A DNA stretch of 64,000 bases. It comes from JANWYT01 sp034437555 (GTDB lineage: Bacteria > Chloroflexota > Anaerolineae > Aggregatilineales > Phototrophicaceae). The translations under genes and the position numbers were made by a program. Of this stretch, positions 54,874 to 63,325 are shown one piece after another. The notes under the pieces were generated by a model. The model did not search any database. It was not told the DNA's origin and saw only the letters and a program-made list of their open reading frames with translations. Location of the stretch: assembly GCA_034437555.1 (NCBI GenBank), contig DAOTTQ010000055.1:1-64000 (forward strand), given 5' to 3'. Within the stretch, counting starts at the first letter, position 1. Every line of letters starts with the position of its first letter.

Positions 54874-55067
54874 AGGTTTTTTTCGTTCTTTGGCTGATAG
54901 GATAGACAAATAACCAACTCTGTGAGTATAGCATGAAGTACGCCCATTACGTAGACCGTGACGCAAAAACGGGCAGGATGTTATAAAAACACCCCACCCG
55001 CCACGATACAATTTAACAAAAAAACGCCTATTACGGGCTTAAAGAAACCCCATCACTTCAAAAAAAC

Positions 55068-56156
55068 CTATAGCAAATAATCACGCAATTGGCGGCTACG
55101 GCGTGGGTGACGCAAACGGCGCAAAGCGCGCCCTTCAATTTGGCGGATACGCTCGCGGGTTAAGCCGAACTTTTGCCCCACTTCTTCTAGGGTGTACGTT
55201 CTGCCATTTTGCAAGCCAAAGCGCAGGCGTAAAATGCGGGCTTCACGGGGCGTTAGCGTAGACAGCAGTTCTTCTAGCTTTTGCTTTAGCATAATCTGAT
55301 GGGTGGCTTCGGCAGGGGGTGGCGTAGACTCATTTTCAATAAAGTTGCCCAGTTCGTTGTCCTCGTCCTCGCCCACAGGGTGTTCTAGGCTAAGGGGTTG
55401 CCACGATACGCGCAACATCCATTGCACTTTGCGTGCGTCCATCTCTAGCACTTTGGCAATTTCTTCGGGGGTGGGTTTGCGCCCAATTTCTTGTTCTAGG
55501 TCACGGGCCGCGCGGTATACACGGCGAATACGGTCACTCATATGCACAGGCACGCGAATGGTGCGCCCTTGGTCGGCAATGGCGCGGGTAATCGTTTGGC
55601 GAATCCACCATGTGGCATAGGTGCTAAAGCGGAAGCCACGACGATAATCAAACTTTTCAACGGCTTTCATCAAGCCCAAGTTACCCTCTTGGATAAGGTC
55701 TAAAAAGGGTACACCGCGTGTCATATACTTCTTGGCAATGCTCACAACAAGGCGGGTATTGGCGCGTACCAAATGGTCGCGGGCTTCGGCACTGTCCTCA
55801 ATTAAGGCTTGCCATTGGGGGGCGTGGGCATTGCGTGGCGACTTCGCCAGCTTCTTTCGGGCGTCAGTGCCGTTTTCAATGCGAATGGCAATGCTGGTTT
55901 CTTCTTCTGTGCTTAGCAATGGCACACGCGCCATCTCTTTAAGATACAAGCCCACCGTGTCGTTAAACGCCATGCCAGAAATATCGTATTCTTCGTCATC
56001 GTCTAATGACATTTCAAGGTCATCATCGTCAACGAGAGCATCATCGTCAAAGAACAGGTCGTCCTCTGCAAATAAGTCTATTTCGTCAAAGTCATCGCTA
56101 AAATGGTCAAGTGCGCCTTCCACATTGCCATCAAACGGCAAGTCAAAATCTACCAT
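55068..56156 (-). CDS. rpoD: RNA polymerase primary-type sigma factor (RpoD/SigA)
   Basis: A 362-residue sigma-70 factor. The first 58 residues are strongly acidic (many Asp), a short stand-in for region 1.1. Region 1.2 follows (FNDTVGLYLKEMARVPLL), region 2 has YATWWIRQTITRAIADQ for -10 recognition, region 3 the helix ARDLEQEIGRKPTPEEIAK, and region 4 LTPREARILRLRFGL and FGLTRERIRQIEGRALRRL for -35 binding. It fits the near-consensus promoters seen in this window. It is 13 bp behind the DUF177 gene and shares its consensus promoter. A weak hairpin plus T7 on the minus strand (55018-55038) may end the transcript. Confidence 0.94.
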   Translation of the reverse strand: MVDFDLPFDGNVEGALDHFSDDFDEIDLFAEDDLFFDDDALVDDDDLEMSLDDDEEYDISGMAFNDTVGLYLKEMARVPLLSTEEETSIAIRIENGTDARKKLAKSPRNAHAPQWQALIEDSAEARDHLVRANTRLVVSIAKKYMTRGVPFLDLIQEGNLGLMKAVEKFDYRRGFRFSTYATWWIRQTITRAIADQGRTIRVPVHMSDRIRRVYRAARDLEQEIGRKPTPEEIAKVLEMDARKVQWMLRVSWQPLSLEHPVGEDEDNELGNFIENESTPPPAEATHQIMLKQKLEELLSTLTPREARILRLRFGLQNGRTYTLEEVGQKFGLTRERIRQIEGRALRRLRHPRRSRQLRDYLL

Positions 56157-56169
56157 GCTTAGCCCCCTA

Positions 56170-56703
56170 CTACTTTCTGCTGTCCAATAATTCTTTTAAT
56201 TTTGCAAGGCGTGGGTCGATAGATCCGCGCTCACAGCTACAAGTTTCATGGTTCAGGTTTGTGCCACATTCCGGACACAAGCCCTTACAATCATCCTTAC
56301 ACAGCACTCTATGTGAGTTCGCAATTAGCACTTCTGCACGTAAAATGGGTGCAAGGTCTAGCATGGCATCCCCACCAATACTAAATTCGGTCATATCCGA
56401 AGGGGGATGTGCGAGCAATTCTTCAATTTGTATGTCTACCGCTTGTTCAACAACATCTAAACAACGCGAACACTCGCTATCCACTAAGACAGCCAGTGTT
56501 GCCTGAACCAGAATACCCTCTTTAGCGCGTGTAAGGCGAAGTTCGCCCTCAATCGCATTGATGATAAGGTCTTCGCTTATTTGTACGGGGCTTGGAATGT
56601 CAAAGCGAGAGTCTTGAAAATTTCCAGAGCCAGCAGATAACAAAAAGCCAACATTTACTTTGAACACACGACTACTAAGGTACTGTCGGTTTTTGATTGT
56701 CAC
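56170..56703 (-). CDS. YceD/DUF177 family zinc-binding protein
   Basis: A 177-residue protein of the DUF177 (YceD) family. It has a CSRCLD motif near residue 88 and a second cysteine group CKDDCKGLCPECGTNL followed by CSC near 150, ending in DPRLAKLKELL, a family hallmark. The family is linked to 23S rRNA accumulation and usually sits before rpmF and fatty-acid genes. Here rpmF is absent and rpoD follows. It starts after a perfect sigma-70 promoter (56776-56805). Confidence 0.87.
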   Translation of the reverse strand: MTIKNRQYLSSRVFKVNVGFLLSAGSGNFQDSRFDIPSPVQISEDLIINAIEGELRLTRAKEGILVQATLAVLVDSECSRCLDVVEQAVDIQIEELLAHPPSDMTEFSIGGDAMLDLAPILRAEVLIANSHRVLCKDDCKGLCPECGTNLNHETCSCERGSIDPRLAKLKELLDSRK

Positions 56704-56775
56704 GATAATTTACCTTAACTGTGTGGGAAGGGTATTAAACCCATTAAATGCCCCTATGAGGCATTGTCTATTCGG

Positions 56776-56805
56776 ATTATATGAAGTTTATAAGACCTGT
56801 GTCAA
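56776..56805 (-). promoter_or_regulatory. Consensus sigma-70 promoter for DUF177-rpoD
   Basis: On the minus strand TTGACA (56800-56805) and TATAAT (56776-56781), both perfect, with an 18-bp spacer. It reads into the DUF177 gene, whose start is 72 bp downstream. Confidence 0.85.
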
Positions 56806-56880
56806 CTAGGACAAATGGTTATCAAACCAAAAAATAACGATTAAAGTATTTAACTGCCCTAAAGAGCGGCAAAATACCTA

Positions 56881-56919
56881 AAAATAAAAACCGCCCGATA
56901 ACGTAAGGCTATCGGACGG
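56881..56919 (-). terminator. Terminator of the opp ATPase operon
   Basis: On the minus strand CCGTCCGATA and TATCGGGCGG form a 10-bp stem with one G-T pair and a 9-base loop, followed by TTTTTATTTTT. It lies 27 bp past the oppF-like stop. Confidence 0.9.
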
Positions 56920-56946
56920 TTAGAGTGTCACAAACAAAGTTGTGTT

Positions 56947-57975
56947 TTATTGAGCGCGGTGGCACGCCACAAAGTGACCGGGCGTGACTTCTTGCAATTC
57001 TGGGTCGGGGTCATGATAGCAAGCATCAAACACCACAGGGCAGCGGGTATTAAAATTACAACCTTTAGGCGGATTAGCAGGGCTAGGCAAGTCACCACCA
57101 ATGATAATGCGTTGGCGTTTTTCTGCACTGGCGGGGTCTGGCACAGGAACTGCCGAAAGCAAGGCTTGGGTGTAGGGGTGAAGGGGATTGTCGTATACTT
57201 GATCCGTTGGTCCCAGCTCCACAATTTTGCCCAAGTACATCACGGCAACGCGGTCACAAATGTGGCGCACCATCGACAAATCGTGAGCAATAAACAAGTA
57301 GGTTAAGCCGAGTTCTGCTTGCAAGTCCTCTAGCAAATTAACAACCTGCGCTTGAATGGACACATCCAACGCAGAAATTGGCTCATCACACACAATAAAC
57401 TTGGGTTGGAGTGCCAGGGCGCGGGCAATCCCGATACGCTGGCGTTGCCCACCACTAAACTCATGAGGATAGCGGTTAATAAAGTAGGGGTTTAGCCCCA
57501 CACGCTGCATCAAATTTTCTACAAAGTCTTGGCGTTCTTTTTTGTCGGGGTATAGCCCATGAATTTGTAGCGGTTCACTGATGATACCGCCAACAGTCAT
57601 GCGGGGGTTTAGCGAAGCAAAGGGATCTTGGAAGATAATTTGCATTTGCTTCCGCATTTGGCGCATTTCATCGCCCTTCATGGTGGTAAGGTCGCGCCCT
57701 TCAAACTCTACTTGCCCAGCAGTGGGGCGATAAAGCTGAAGAATGGTGCGCCCTGTGGTGCTTTTACCGCAACCGCTTTCGCCCACCACGCCTAATGTTT
57801 CACCACGATACACATCAAAACTAATGTCATCAACGGCACGCACTGCGCCTACTTGGCGTTGTAGGATAAAGCCCGACGTGATGGGGAAATGCTTTTTAAG
57901 GTTACGCACGCGCAAAATCACATCGTTAGTGTCAATTTTGTGGCGGGCGTTTTTCAATACAGGTGCTGTTGCCAT
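56947..57975 (-). CDS. Oligopeptide/dipeptide ABC transporter ATPase (OppF/DppF type)
   Basis: A 342-residue ABC ATPase: Walker A GVVGESGCGKSTTGRTIL, Q-loop QIIFQDPFASLNPRMTV, signature FSGGQRQRIGIARAL and Walker B KFIVCDEPISALDVS. The C-terminal oligo_HPY extension with NPLHPYTQALLSAVPVPDP and a Cys-rich end (GCNFNTRCPVVFDACY, an iron-sulfur-like cluster of the family) mark it as OppF/DppF. It powers uptake of peptides or similar solutes from the cytosolic side of the membrane. Its ATG overlaps the stop of the OppD-type gene by one base. Permease and binding-protein genes are not present here. Confidence 0.92.
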   Translation of the reverse strand: MATAPVLKNARHKIDTNDVILRVRNLKKHFPITSGFILQRQVGAVRAVDDISFDVYRGETLGVVGESGCGKSTTGRTILQLYRPTAGQVEFEGRDLTTMKGDEMRQMRKQMQIIFQDPFASLNPRMTVGGIISEPLQIHGLYPDKKERQDFVENLMQRVGLNPYFINRYPHEFSGGQRQRIGIARALALQPKFIVCDEPISALDVSIQAQVVNLLEDLQAELGLTYLFIAHDLSMVRHICDRVAVMYLGKIVELGPTDQVYDNPLHPYTQALLSAVPVPDPASAEKRQRIIIGGDLPSPANPPKGCNFNTRCPVVFDACYHDPDPELQEVTPGHFVACHRAQ

Positions 57976-58997
57976 TATACGCCTTCCTTTGCTGCACTAT
58001 TTTCGTCACTGATAATGGTGCGCAGGTCGTACCATGCGGCGGCGTAATGGTCAGGGTGTCCGCCCTTCACGGGGGCTAAGACGGGCATTTCTTCCCAGCA
58101 ACGGTCTGTGGCATAACGATTGCGTGGTGCAAACGGGTCGCCTTTGGGTGCAATACGCATATCAGGGGGTGAACCCTCAATTTGTTGAAGTCGATTGCGT
58201 GAGCCGTCAATTTTAGGCAAAGAGCGCATCAAACCCAGTGTATAAGCATTACGTGGGTCTTGAAAAACTTCTTTCGTGGGCCCACGTTCTACAACGCGCC
58301 CAGCGTACATCACCTGAATGGTATCTGCGAGTTCTGCCACTACGCCCAAATCGTGCGTAATCCAAATCATCGCCATATTAAATTCTTTTTTGAGTTGCTT
58401 TACCAATTCCAAAATTTGCGCCTGAATGGTTACATCTAGCGCGGTGGTAGGTTCGTCTGCAATCAACAGCTTGGGGTTGCAAGACAAGCCGATGGCAATC
58501 ATCACGCGCTGGCGCATCCCACCCGAAAATTGGTGAGGATAGTCATTAAGGCGTTTGCTTGCATCAGGAATCCCTACCAAGTCCAATAGTTCGGCTGCGC
58601 GTTTGTTAGCTTGGCTTTGGTTCATGCCTAAATGAAGTTTTAGCGTTTCTGTAATTTGTGTACCAATAGTTAAAACGGGATTGAGGGAAGTCATGGGGTC
58701 TTGGAAAATCATTGCAATTTCTTTACCGCGCACAAGGCGCATTTGCTCATTAGAGAGCTTTAATAAGTCGCGCCCTTCAAAAAGCACTTGCCCACGTTCT
58801 ACTTTACCGGGGGGTTGTGGAATTAGCCCCATCATTGCCAAAGCGTGAACGCTTTTGCCGCTACCGCTTTCACCCACTACGCCGATTGTTTCACCTTCAT
58901 GTAGTGCGTAAGTAACGTCATTAACTGCGTATACTACGCCTTCCTGTGTGTAAAACCTTACGACGAGGTCTTTAATGTCTAACAGAACATTGCTCAC
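57975..58997 (-). CDS. Oligopeptide/dipeptide ABC transporter ATPase (OppD/DppD type)
   Basis: A 340-residue ABC ATPase: Walker A GVVGESGSGKSVHALAMMG, Q-loop AMIFQDPMTSLNPVLTI, signature FSGGMRQRVMIAIGL, Walker B KLLIADEPTTALDVT and C-terminal oligo_HPY region. The GTG at 58997 is the start: GGAGGT lies 5 bases upstream. An upstream ATG at 59015 would place this ribosome binding site inside the gene. The last base is shared with the OppF-type ATG. Promoter at 59047-59075. Confidence 0.92.
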   Translation of the reverse strand: MSNVLLDIKDLVVRFYTQEGVVYAVNDVTYALHEGETIGVVGESGSGKSVHALAMMGLIPQPPGKVERGQVLFEGRDLLKLSNEQMRLVRGKEIAMIFQDPMTSLNPVLTIGTQITETLKLHLGMNQSQANKRAAELLDLVGIPDASKRLNDYPHQFSGGMRQRVMIAIGLSCNPKLLIADEPTTALDVTIQAQILELVKQLKKEFNMAMIWITHDLGVVAELADTIQVMYAGRVVERGPTKEVFQDPRNAYTLGLMRSLPKIDGSRNRLQQIEGSPPDMRIAPKGDPFAPRNRYATDRCWEEMPVLAPVKGGHPDHYAAAWYDLRTIISDENSAAKEGV

Positions 58998-59046
58998 GGA
59001 TGACCTCCTTCTCAAAAAAGAGCGTTATTTTTGGATATAGCACTAG

Positions 59047-59075
59047 AGTTTACACAAGATACAGGGTTTTATCAA
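59047..59075 (-). promoter_or_regulatory. Promoter of the oppDF pair
   Basis: On the minus strand TTGATA (59070-59075) and TAAACT (59047-59052) with a 17-bp spacer, 50 bp before the oppD-like start codon. Confidence 0.6.
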
Positions 59076-59172
59076 GAAACCCATGTTGTAAGGTGTACCA
59101 ATTCACAGCGTTTTTTAGTGATTGGCAAGCATAGATAAAGGGCTTGTGCCTTGTTCACAATGCCGAAGCGCA

Positions 59173-59652
59173 TTACTTAAAATACAGCCTAAACAGCAAA
59201 CGCCCTAGCCGTATCTCATCACCACTGCGAAGCAAATGGGGCATGTCTTGTTGAATTTTTTGCCCATTAACGTGCGTGCCGTTGGTACTCCCTAAATCGG
59301 TGAGGGTAGGAGGGGTAGAAACTGCGTCCAAACGGGCATGATACCGCGAAACGCCCAAGTGTTTGCCATCAAAATCGGTCAAGTCAAGATGAACGGCATC
59401 ACCCTCTTTTTCAATCCGCCCCATTACTAGCCCGTTGCGCCGTTCTAGTGCCACAGGGGAATCTTTGTCTGAAAAATAAATGACGACGGGATGTGATGTA
59501 GGTGACTTGCCATCAACCAGTTCGCTGGTTTCGTCACTTACAAGCTGCTTTGTAGTAATTTTTTCAAGGAGACTGTCGTATAGATCAGCCTTGCACGTTG
59601 CACAAATCAGCGCACCTGGACGATTGTAAGAACCGCAATTAGGACACTTCAT
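59173..59652 (-). CDS. Zinc-ribbon FHA domain protein
   Basis: A 159-residue protein with an N-terminal zinc ribbon (C3-x2-C6 and C17-x2-C20) and an FHA domain in residues about 60-159: GLVMGRIEKEGD, GVSRYHARLD (Ser-Arg-x-His core) and DLGSTNGTHVNG. FHA domains bind phosphothreonine peptides, so it is a natural reader of Ser/Thr kinase output. It is the last of four minus-strand genes (pseudokinase, TIR, beta-propeller, FHA). The ATG at 59652 is clear. Confidence 0.9.
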   Translation of the reverse strand: MKCPNCGSYNRPGALICATCKADLYDSLLEKITTKQLVSDETSELVDGKSPTSHPVVIYFSDKDSPVALERRNGLVMGRIEKEGDAVHLDLTDFDGKHLGVSRYHARLDAVSTPPTLTDLGSTNGTHVNGQKIQQDMPHLLRSGDEIRLGRLLFRLYFK

Positions 59653-59737
59653 AAAGCACTATCCTTATTTCTGTATAACTGGCAGGTTTACAAAGTAATG
59701 ATAGCACATTCACGCCCTACACGCTAAAAAAGGGGTG

Positions 59738-60934
59738 TTATCCCTCACATGCCCTATTTGCCCACAAGGGCGGGGTGTTGCCCATTGCCCATGTATCCTC
59801 TAAAAGGCGCGTTTCACCACTAATAACATCCACGATGGCAAGCGCATAAGCCGTCCTAACGGCTAAAAAGCGTCCGTCGGGGCTAAAGCGTGGATAATCG
59901 GCGTGCGATAGGTCGGCGTTGGGCAAGTACAGCGTTGCGTCTTGGTCGGCACGCCCCACCAAAGGGATTGCCCATAGGCGGTTTTCTTCTACGCCACGCA
60001 ACCCACGTGCCACCCCAATGATGCGTGAGCTATCGGGTGTCCATGTGGAATCCATCGCCAGCACATACGCATAACTAAGCTGTGTTGGAATTGCGCCCTG
60101 TTCGTTGGCAATCATCCAAAACATATCATCACTGGGGCTAGGCGAGTAGACAAAGCTTACCAATTGGCTATCAGTAGACCAGCGAGGCATGGTGACATTG
60201 CCCGTATTAAACGAAGTCAGGCGATACTTGACGCTATTGTCCGCGCTCGTCACCCACAAATCGGCTTCATTAAGCACGGTCACAGGGGGCGGCGTAACCC
60301 CCGCTGGCAAGGTGGGCGTAGGCACAGCCGTTGAAAACACATCCGCGCCTGCTACGCGCTCATCATAGCTAATATACGCCAACCACGCGCCATCAGGTGA
60401 CCACTGCGGGCTAAATTCGCGCCCTGTTTGGCTATACAGCGTAAGTGTGCCTGTGGTGATATTTGCCACAGCAATATGATGGGTTTGGGTGGTGACGTTG
60501 CCCCGTGTGGTGGTGCGTGCCAGCACCATCGCCACCTGTTCCCCATCCGATGACCATGATAACTCATCCACAAACCAGCTTTCACCGAGTAAAGACGCAT
60601 GAACTTCAGAATCAAAAAGAGGGCTTGCGCCCCCCCCGTTGATGTTAATAGTAACTGGTTTACCGTTTAGCGTTGCCAGCAAACGGCAGCCATCCGATGA
60701 AAACCCCCAAGCGAGTTGTTTCCCTTTCCCAACAGTGAGGCGTTGCATTTGCCCCCACACAGCTTCGTAAAGCACAATGCTTTGTTGGTCTACGCTGTTT
60801 AATGCCAGAACAGCACTCTGAACAGCTATTTCTTGCCCTTGTACGGGGCTTTGTGGCATCAAAAACAGCCAAATTGCAAGAAACACAGCGACAAGAATAG
60901 CAATCCATTCAGGAGGTCTAGGGGTTACGTCCAT
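59738..60934 (-). CDS. Membrane-anchored TolB/WD40-like beta-propeller protein
   Basis: A 398-residue protein with one N-terminal membrane helix (WIAILVAVFLAIWLFLM) and an extracytoplasmic beta-propeller. Propeller repeats show WSPDGAWLAYIS, WSTDSQLVSFVY, WTPDSSRIIGVA and FSPDGRFLAVRT, as in TolB-type six-bladed propellers. It is likely a binding scaffold or sensor outside the membrane; no enzymatic residues are seen. ATG at 60934 is preferred over one at 60943 for ribosome binding site spacing. It sits 79 bp downstream of the TIR frame. Confidence 0.85.
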   Translation of the reverse strand: MDVTPRPPEWIAILVAVFLAIWLFLMPQSPVQGQEIAVQSAVLALNSVDQQSIVLYEAVWGQMQRLTVGKGKQLAWGFSSDGCRLLATLNGKPVTININGGGASPLFDSEVHASLLGESWFVDELSWSSDGEQVAMVLARTTTRGNVTTQTHHIAVANITTGTLTLYSQTGREFSPQWSPDGAWLAYISYDERVAGADVFSTAVPTPTLPAGVTPPPVTVLNEADLWVTSADNSVKYRLTSFNTGNVTMPRWSTDSQLVSFVYSPSPSDDMFWMIANEQGAIPTQLSYAYVLAMDSTWTPDSSRIIGVARGLRGVEENRLWAIPLVGRADQDATLYLPNADLSHADYPRFSPDGRFLAVRTAYALAIVDVISGETRLLEDTWAMGNTPPLWANRACEG

Positions 60935-61013
60935 ACAACACATTCTTTCTCTATAGGTTTGTTGACGTGCTGTCGTGCAACAAAATCATAGCGCAAAACG
61001 AAAAAATACGCTA

Positions 61014-61730
61014 TCACGGGGTTTCCTTAAGAACGCGCTCGATGCGCTTTTGCACCACGCCCAAGACATCACGACGTTGGCGCATCACTTCTAAAAGACG
61101 GCGTGATAGTTGCACGTCATTTTCTTCTTCGCTGTGCAAATAATCTTCCAGCACACTTAGGATATAGCGTTGGCGTTCCTCGTTGCCCAAAGCATCGCTG
61201 TACAGCAAATCACTCATTCGCCCTAGCTCACTGTCAGGGGTTTCGGGTTCGGGTGGCAAAGGGCTAGGGAGCGCAGATGAGGGTTCTAGCTCTTGTAGGG
61301 CGCGACTAATGAGGGTGAGCGCGTCCTTTTTATCAAATGGCACGATGTGCGTTTCTCTGAGCGTCTTTGGCAATAAGCGATATTCGCCGACGGGGGACAT
61401 CTCAATGGGCAAAATGCGCTTATTCAGTGCGCTGGCATATTCATATTCTAGGCGACACGGCAATGACGTAAGGTAATCGGGCGTAAGCGCCACCACGAAC
61501 ACCTCACAGGCGCGAATTTGCTCTAAAATTTCTTGCCACCACTTTTTTCCGCCGTCAATCTCTTGGTCATACCACACGCGATTGCCCCACGATTGGAACG
61601 TACGGGCAAGCTCTGTTACAGGCTCTTGGTCGGTGCGCCGATAGCTGAAAAGAGAATAAGGGGGGCGTGTGATGCCGATGGTGTAACGGTGAGTAGGGCT
61701 TGGGTTAATGCCCGCGCAAACGCCGTACAC
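61014..61730 (-). CDS. TIR domain fragment (probable C-terminal part of the pseudokinase gene)
   Basis: The frame encodes a TIR domain beginning near PYSLFSYRRTDQEP, with helix WWQEILEQI that keeps the catalytic-type glutamate and ALTPDYLTSLPCRLEYEYAS after it, then a helical C-terminus (DYLHSEEENDVQLSRRLLE). The 5' part of the frame (61660-61730) overlaps the pseudokinase in another frame and is not TIR-like. There is no ribosome binding site, and the only start is a GTG at 61730. Adding one C to the C6 run (61661-61666) would join it to the pseudokinase as a single protein of about 510 residues. I therefore read it as part of a split gene, by real frameshift, by ribosomal shift or by sequencing error. 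Confidence 0.75.
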   Translation of the reverse strand: MYGVCAGINPSPTHRYTIGITRPPYSLFSYRRTDQEPVTELARTFQSWGNRVWYDQEIDGGKKWWQEILEQIRACEVFVVALTPDYLTSLPCRLEYEYASALNKRILPIEMSPVGEYRLLPKTLRETHIVPFDKKDALTLISRALQELEPSSALPSPLPPEPETPDSELGRMSDLLYSDALGNEERQRYILSVLEDYLHSEEENDVQLSRRLLEVMRQRRDVLGVVQKRIERVLKETP

Positions 61731-62506
61731 GATTCAAAGCGATGTTCAGGATTTTTTGCCAGCACACGAGTCATCACAAGGTCAACGGCTTCGGGCAAGG
61801 TGGGGATGTGCTGACGTGGCGAAGGCACAGGGTTTTCTAGCACAAAGCGCATGGTTTCTTGGGCGGTTTTGCCATAAAACGGCAAATGTTGCGTCAGCAA
61901 TTCATACGTTATTACGCCCAGCGCGTATTGGTCACTAGCGGGAAGGGCTTGGGTGGGGTCGTTGGCTTGTTCTGGCGCAAGATACTTCGGTGTACCAAAA
62001 GCACGCCCTTCTTTAACCAGCGCATAGCCAAAGTCGGTAATGTATGGCACATCGCCACTATCTAGGATGATATTGGAGGGCTTAAGGTTACGATGCACCA
62101 TGTCCTGCCCGTGTGCGTGGTCTACCGCACTAGCGAGCTGTTCTACCATCCGCGCCACAGTGGGCAAGCTATACCACTCATTACGGGCTTTTTTCTTGCG
62201 GTGGGCTTCGTGCAATAGCAAGCCATTGGGGATATAGCGCATGGCTAAGTAATACAGGTCATCTTCTTTGCCAAACTGCAACACAGGCACAATATGGGGG
62301 TGAAACAATCGCGCTAGGCTTTGCGCTTCGCGCATAAAACGGCTGGCGCGTGCTTCGGTGGCGTTGCCTTTGCTAATGCGTAGGGCGGCATATCGGCTAA
62401 GATGAGGGTCATAGCCTAAGTAAATAACACCCCATGTACTGCGTGCAATCAGTTGTCTAAGCTCATAATCGCCGATTTTTTGTCCTATCAGGGGGTCTGG
62501 CATCAT
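61616..62506 (-). CDS. Ser/Thr pseudokinase, truncated by frameshift before a TIR domain
   Basis: A 296-residue frame with a eukaryote-type kinase fold (about 12-275). Key residues are changed: the Gly-loop reads IARSTWGVIYLG, the ATP-anchoring Lys is Arg43 (AALRIS), and HRD is HRN (138-140). DFG (158-160) and GTPKYLAPEQA are kept. It is therefore probably inactive and used for binding. After the natural kinase end (FESCTAFARALTQAL) the frame runs 31 more residues of low quality and stops at 61616, while the TIR domain continues in the -1 frame. The overlap is 115 bp. ATG at 62506. First gene of the FHA/propeller/TIR group. Confidence 0.85.
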   Translation of the reverse strand: MMPDPLIGQKIGDYELRQLIARSTWGVIYLGYDPHLSRYAALRISKGNATEARASRFMREAQSLARLFHPHIVPVLQFGKEDDLYYLAMRYIPNGLLLHEAHRKKKARNEWYSLPTVARMVEQLASAVDHAHGQDMVHRNLKPSNIILDSGDVPYITDFGYALVKEGRAFGTPKYLAPEQANDPTQALPASDQYALGVITYELLTQHLPFYGKTAQETMRFVLENPVPSPRQHIPTLPEAVDLVMTRVLAKNPEHRFESCTAFARALTQALLTVTPSASHAPLILFSAIGAPTKSL

Positions 62507-62642
62507 GTGGGCTACTCCTAAGCGTGAATGGTCTTATTATAATCAGGTGTCCATGCCGTCATAGGGGGCGTTTTGTCTACAACATAAACGCTCACTTTCT
62601 CGTATAATAGCCACATACACAACGCATTCCTTAGGATAAACA

Positions 62643-63320
62643 ATGTTATCAAGCGCGTTAGAAGCTCTCGCTGGTTGGGTAGGGTCAGTAGTAGCATGGG
62701 GTGGGGTGGGAGGGGTTGCCATGATTGCCCTCTTTGAAAATCTATTTCCGCCCACCCCTTCAGAATGGCTTTACCCCCTTGCCGGCAAAATGGCATACGA
62801 TGGCGAAATTAGCCTCATCGGAGTGATTATAGCGGGCGTTATCGGCTCACTCATTGGCTCAACCATTTGGTACGGTATAGGCTACCGACTAGGTGAGGAC
62901 AATGTGCGCGCGTTTGTAGAGCGTTTTGGGGGTGTTCGCCTGTGGCGGTGGCACATTACGTTCTTTAAGATAGAAGATTATGACAACGCCATGCGCCTCT
63001 TTAAGACACGCGGTAGTGTGGTGGTGTTTGTCGCACGCCTCATGCCGCTTGTGCATGGTGTCGTGAGTGTGCCTGCGGGCGTTGCCAAAATGTCCTTAGT
63101 GCCTTTTTATTTTTATACTACGCTTGGTAGCCTGTTTTGGATTACACCGCTAACGCTATTTGGCTACTTTTTAGGTAGCCAATGGGAGCAGATTATTGAG
63201 TGGCTAGACGTTTACCAAACCGTTTGGTATATTCTCATTGGGGTGGCAATTGTCTATTACGTTATTCGCCGTATTCTCAACCATCGCAGAGAGCAGATGA
63301 ACCCCTCAGAGGGGACATAA
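62643..63320 (+). CDS. DedA family membrane protein
   Basis: A 225-residue protein of the DedA/SNARE-associated family with about four to five membrane segments. Motifs: FENLFPPTPSEWLYPLAG near residue 28, FGGVRLWRWHITFFKIED and FVARLMPLVHGVVSVPAG, where the essential Arg/acidic residues of the family occur. DedA proteins act in lipid (undecaprenyl phosphate or phospholipid) recycling and membrane potential. AGGATAAAC precedes the ATG, and a TATAAT lies at 62603-62608. It is 5 bp before the metalloprotease gene. Confidence 0.92.
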   Translation: MLSSALEALAGWVGSVVAWGGVGGVAMIALFENLFPPTPSEWLYPLAGKMAYDGEISLIGVIIAGVIGSLIGSTIWYGIGYRLGEDNVRAFVERFGGVRLWRWHITFFKIEDYDNAMRLFKTRGSVVVFVARLMPLVHGVVSVPAGVAKMSLVPFYFYTTLGSLFWITPLTLFGYFLGSQWEQIIEWLDVYQTVWYILIGVAIVYYVIRRILNHRREQMNPSEGT

Positions 63321-63325
63321 CGCGT

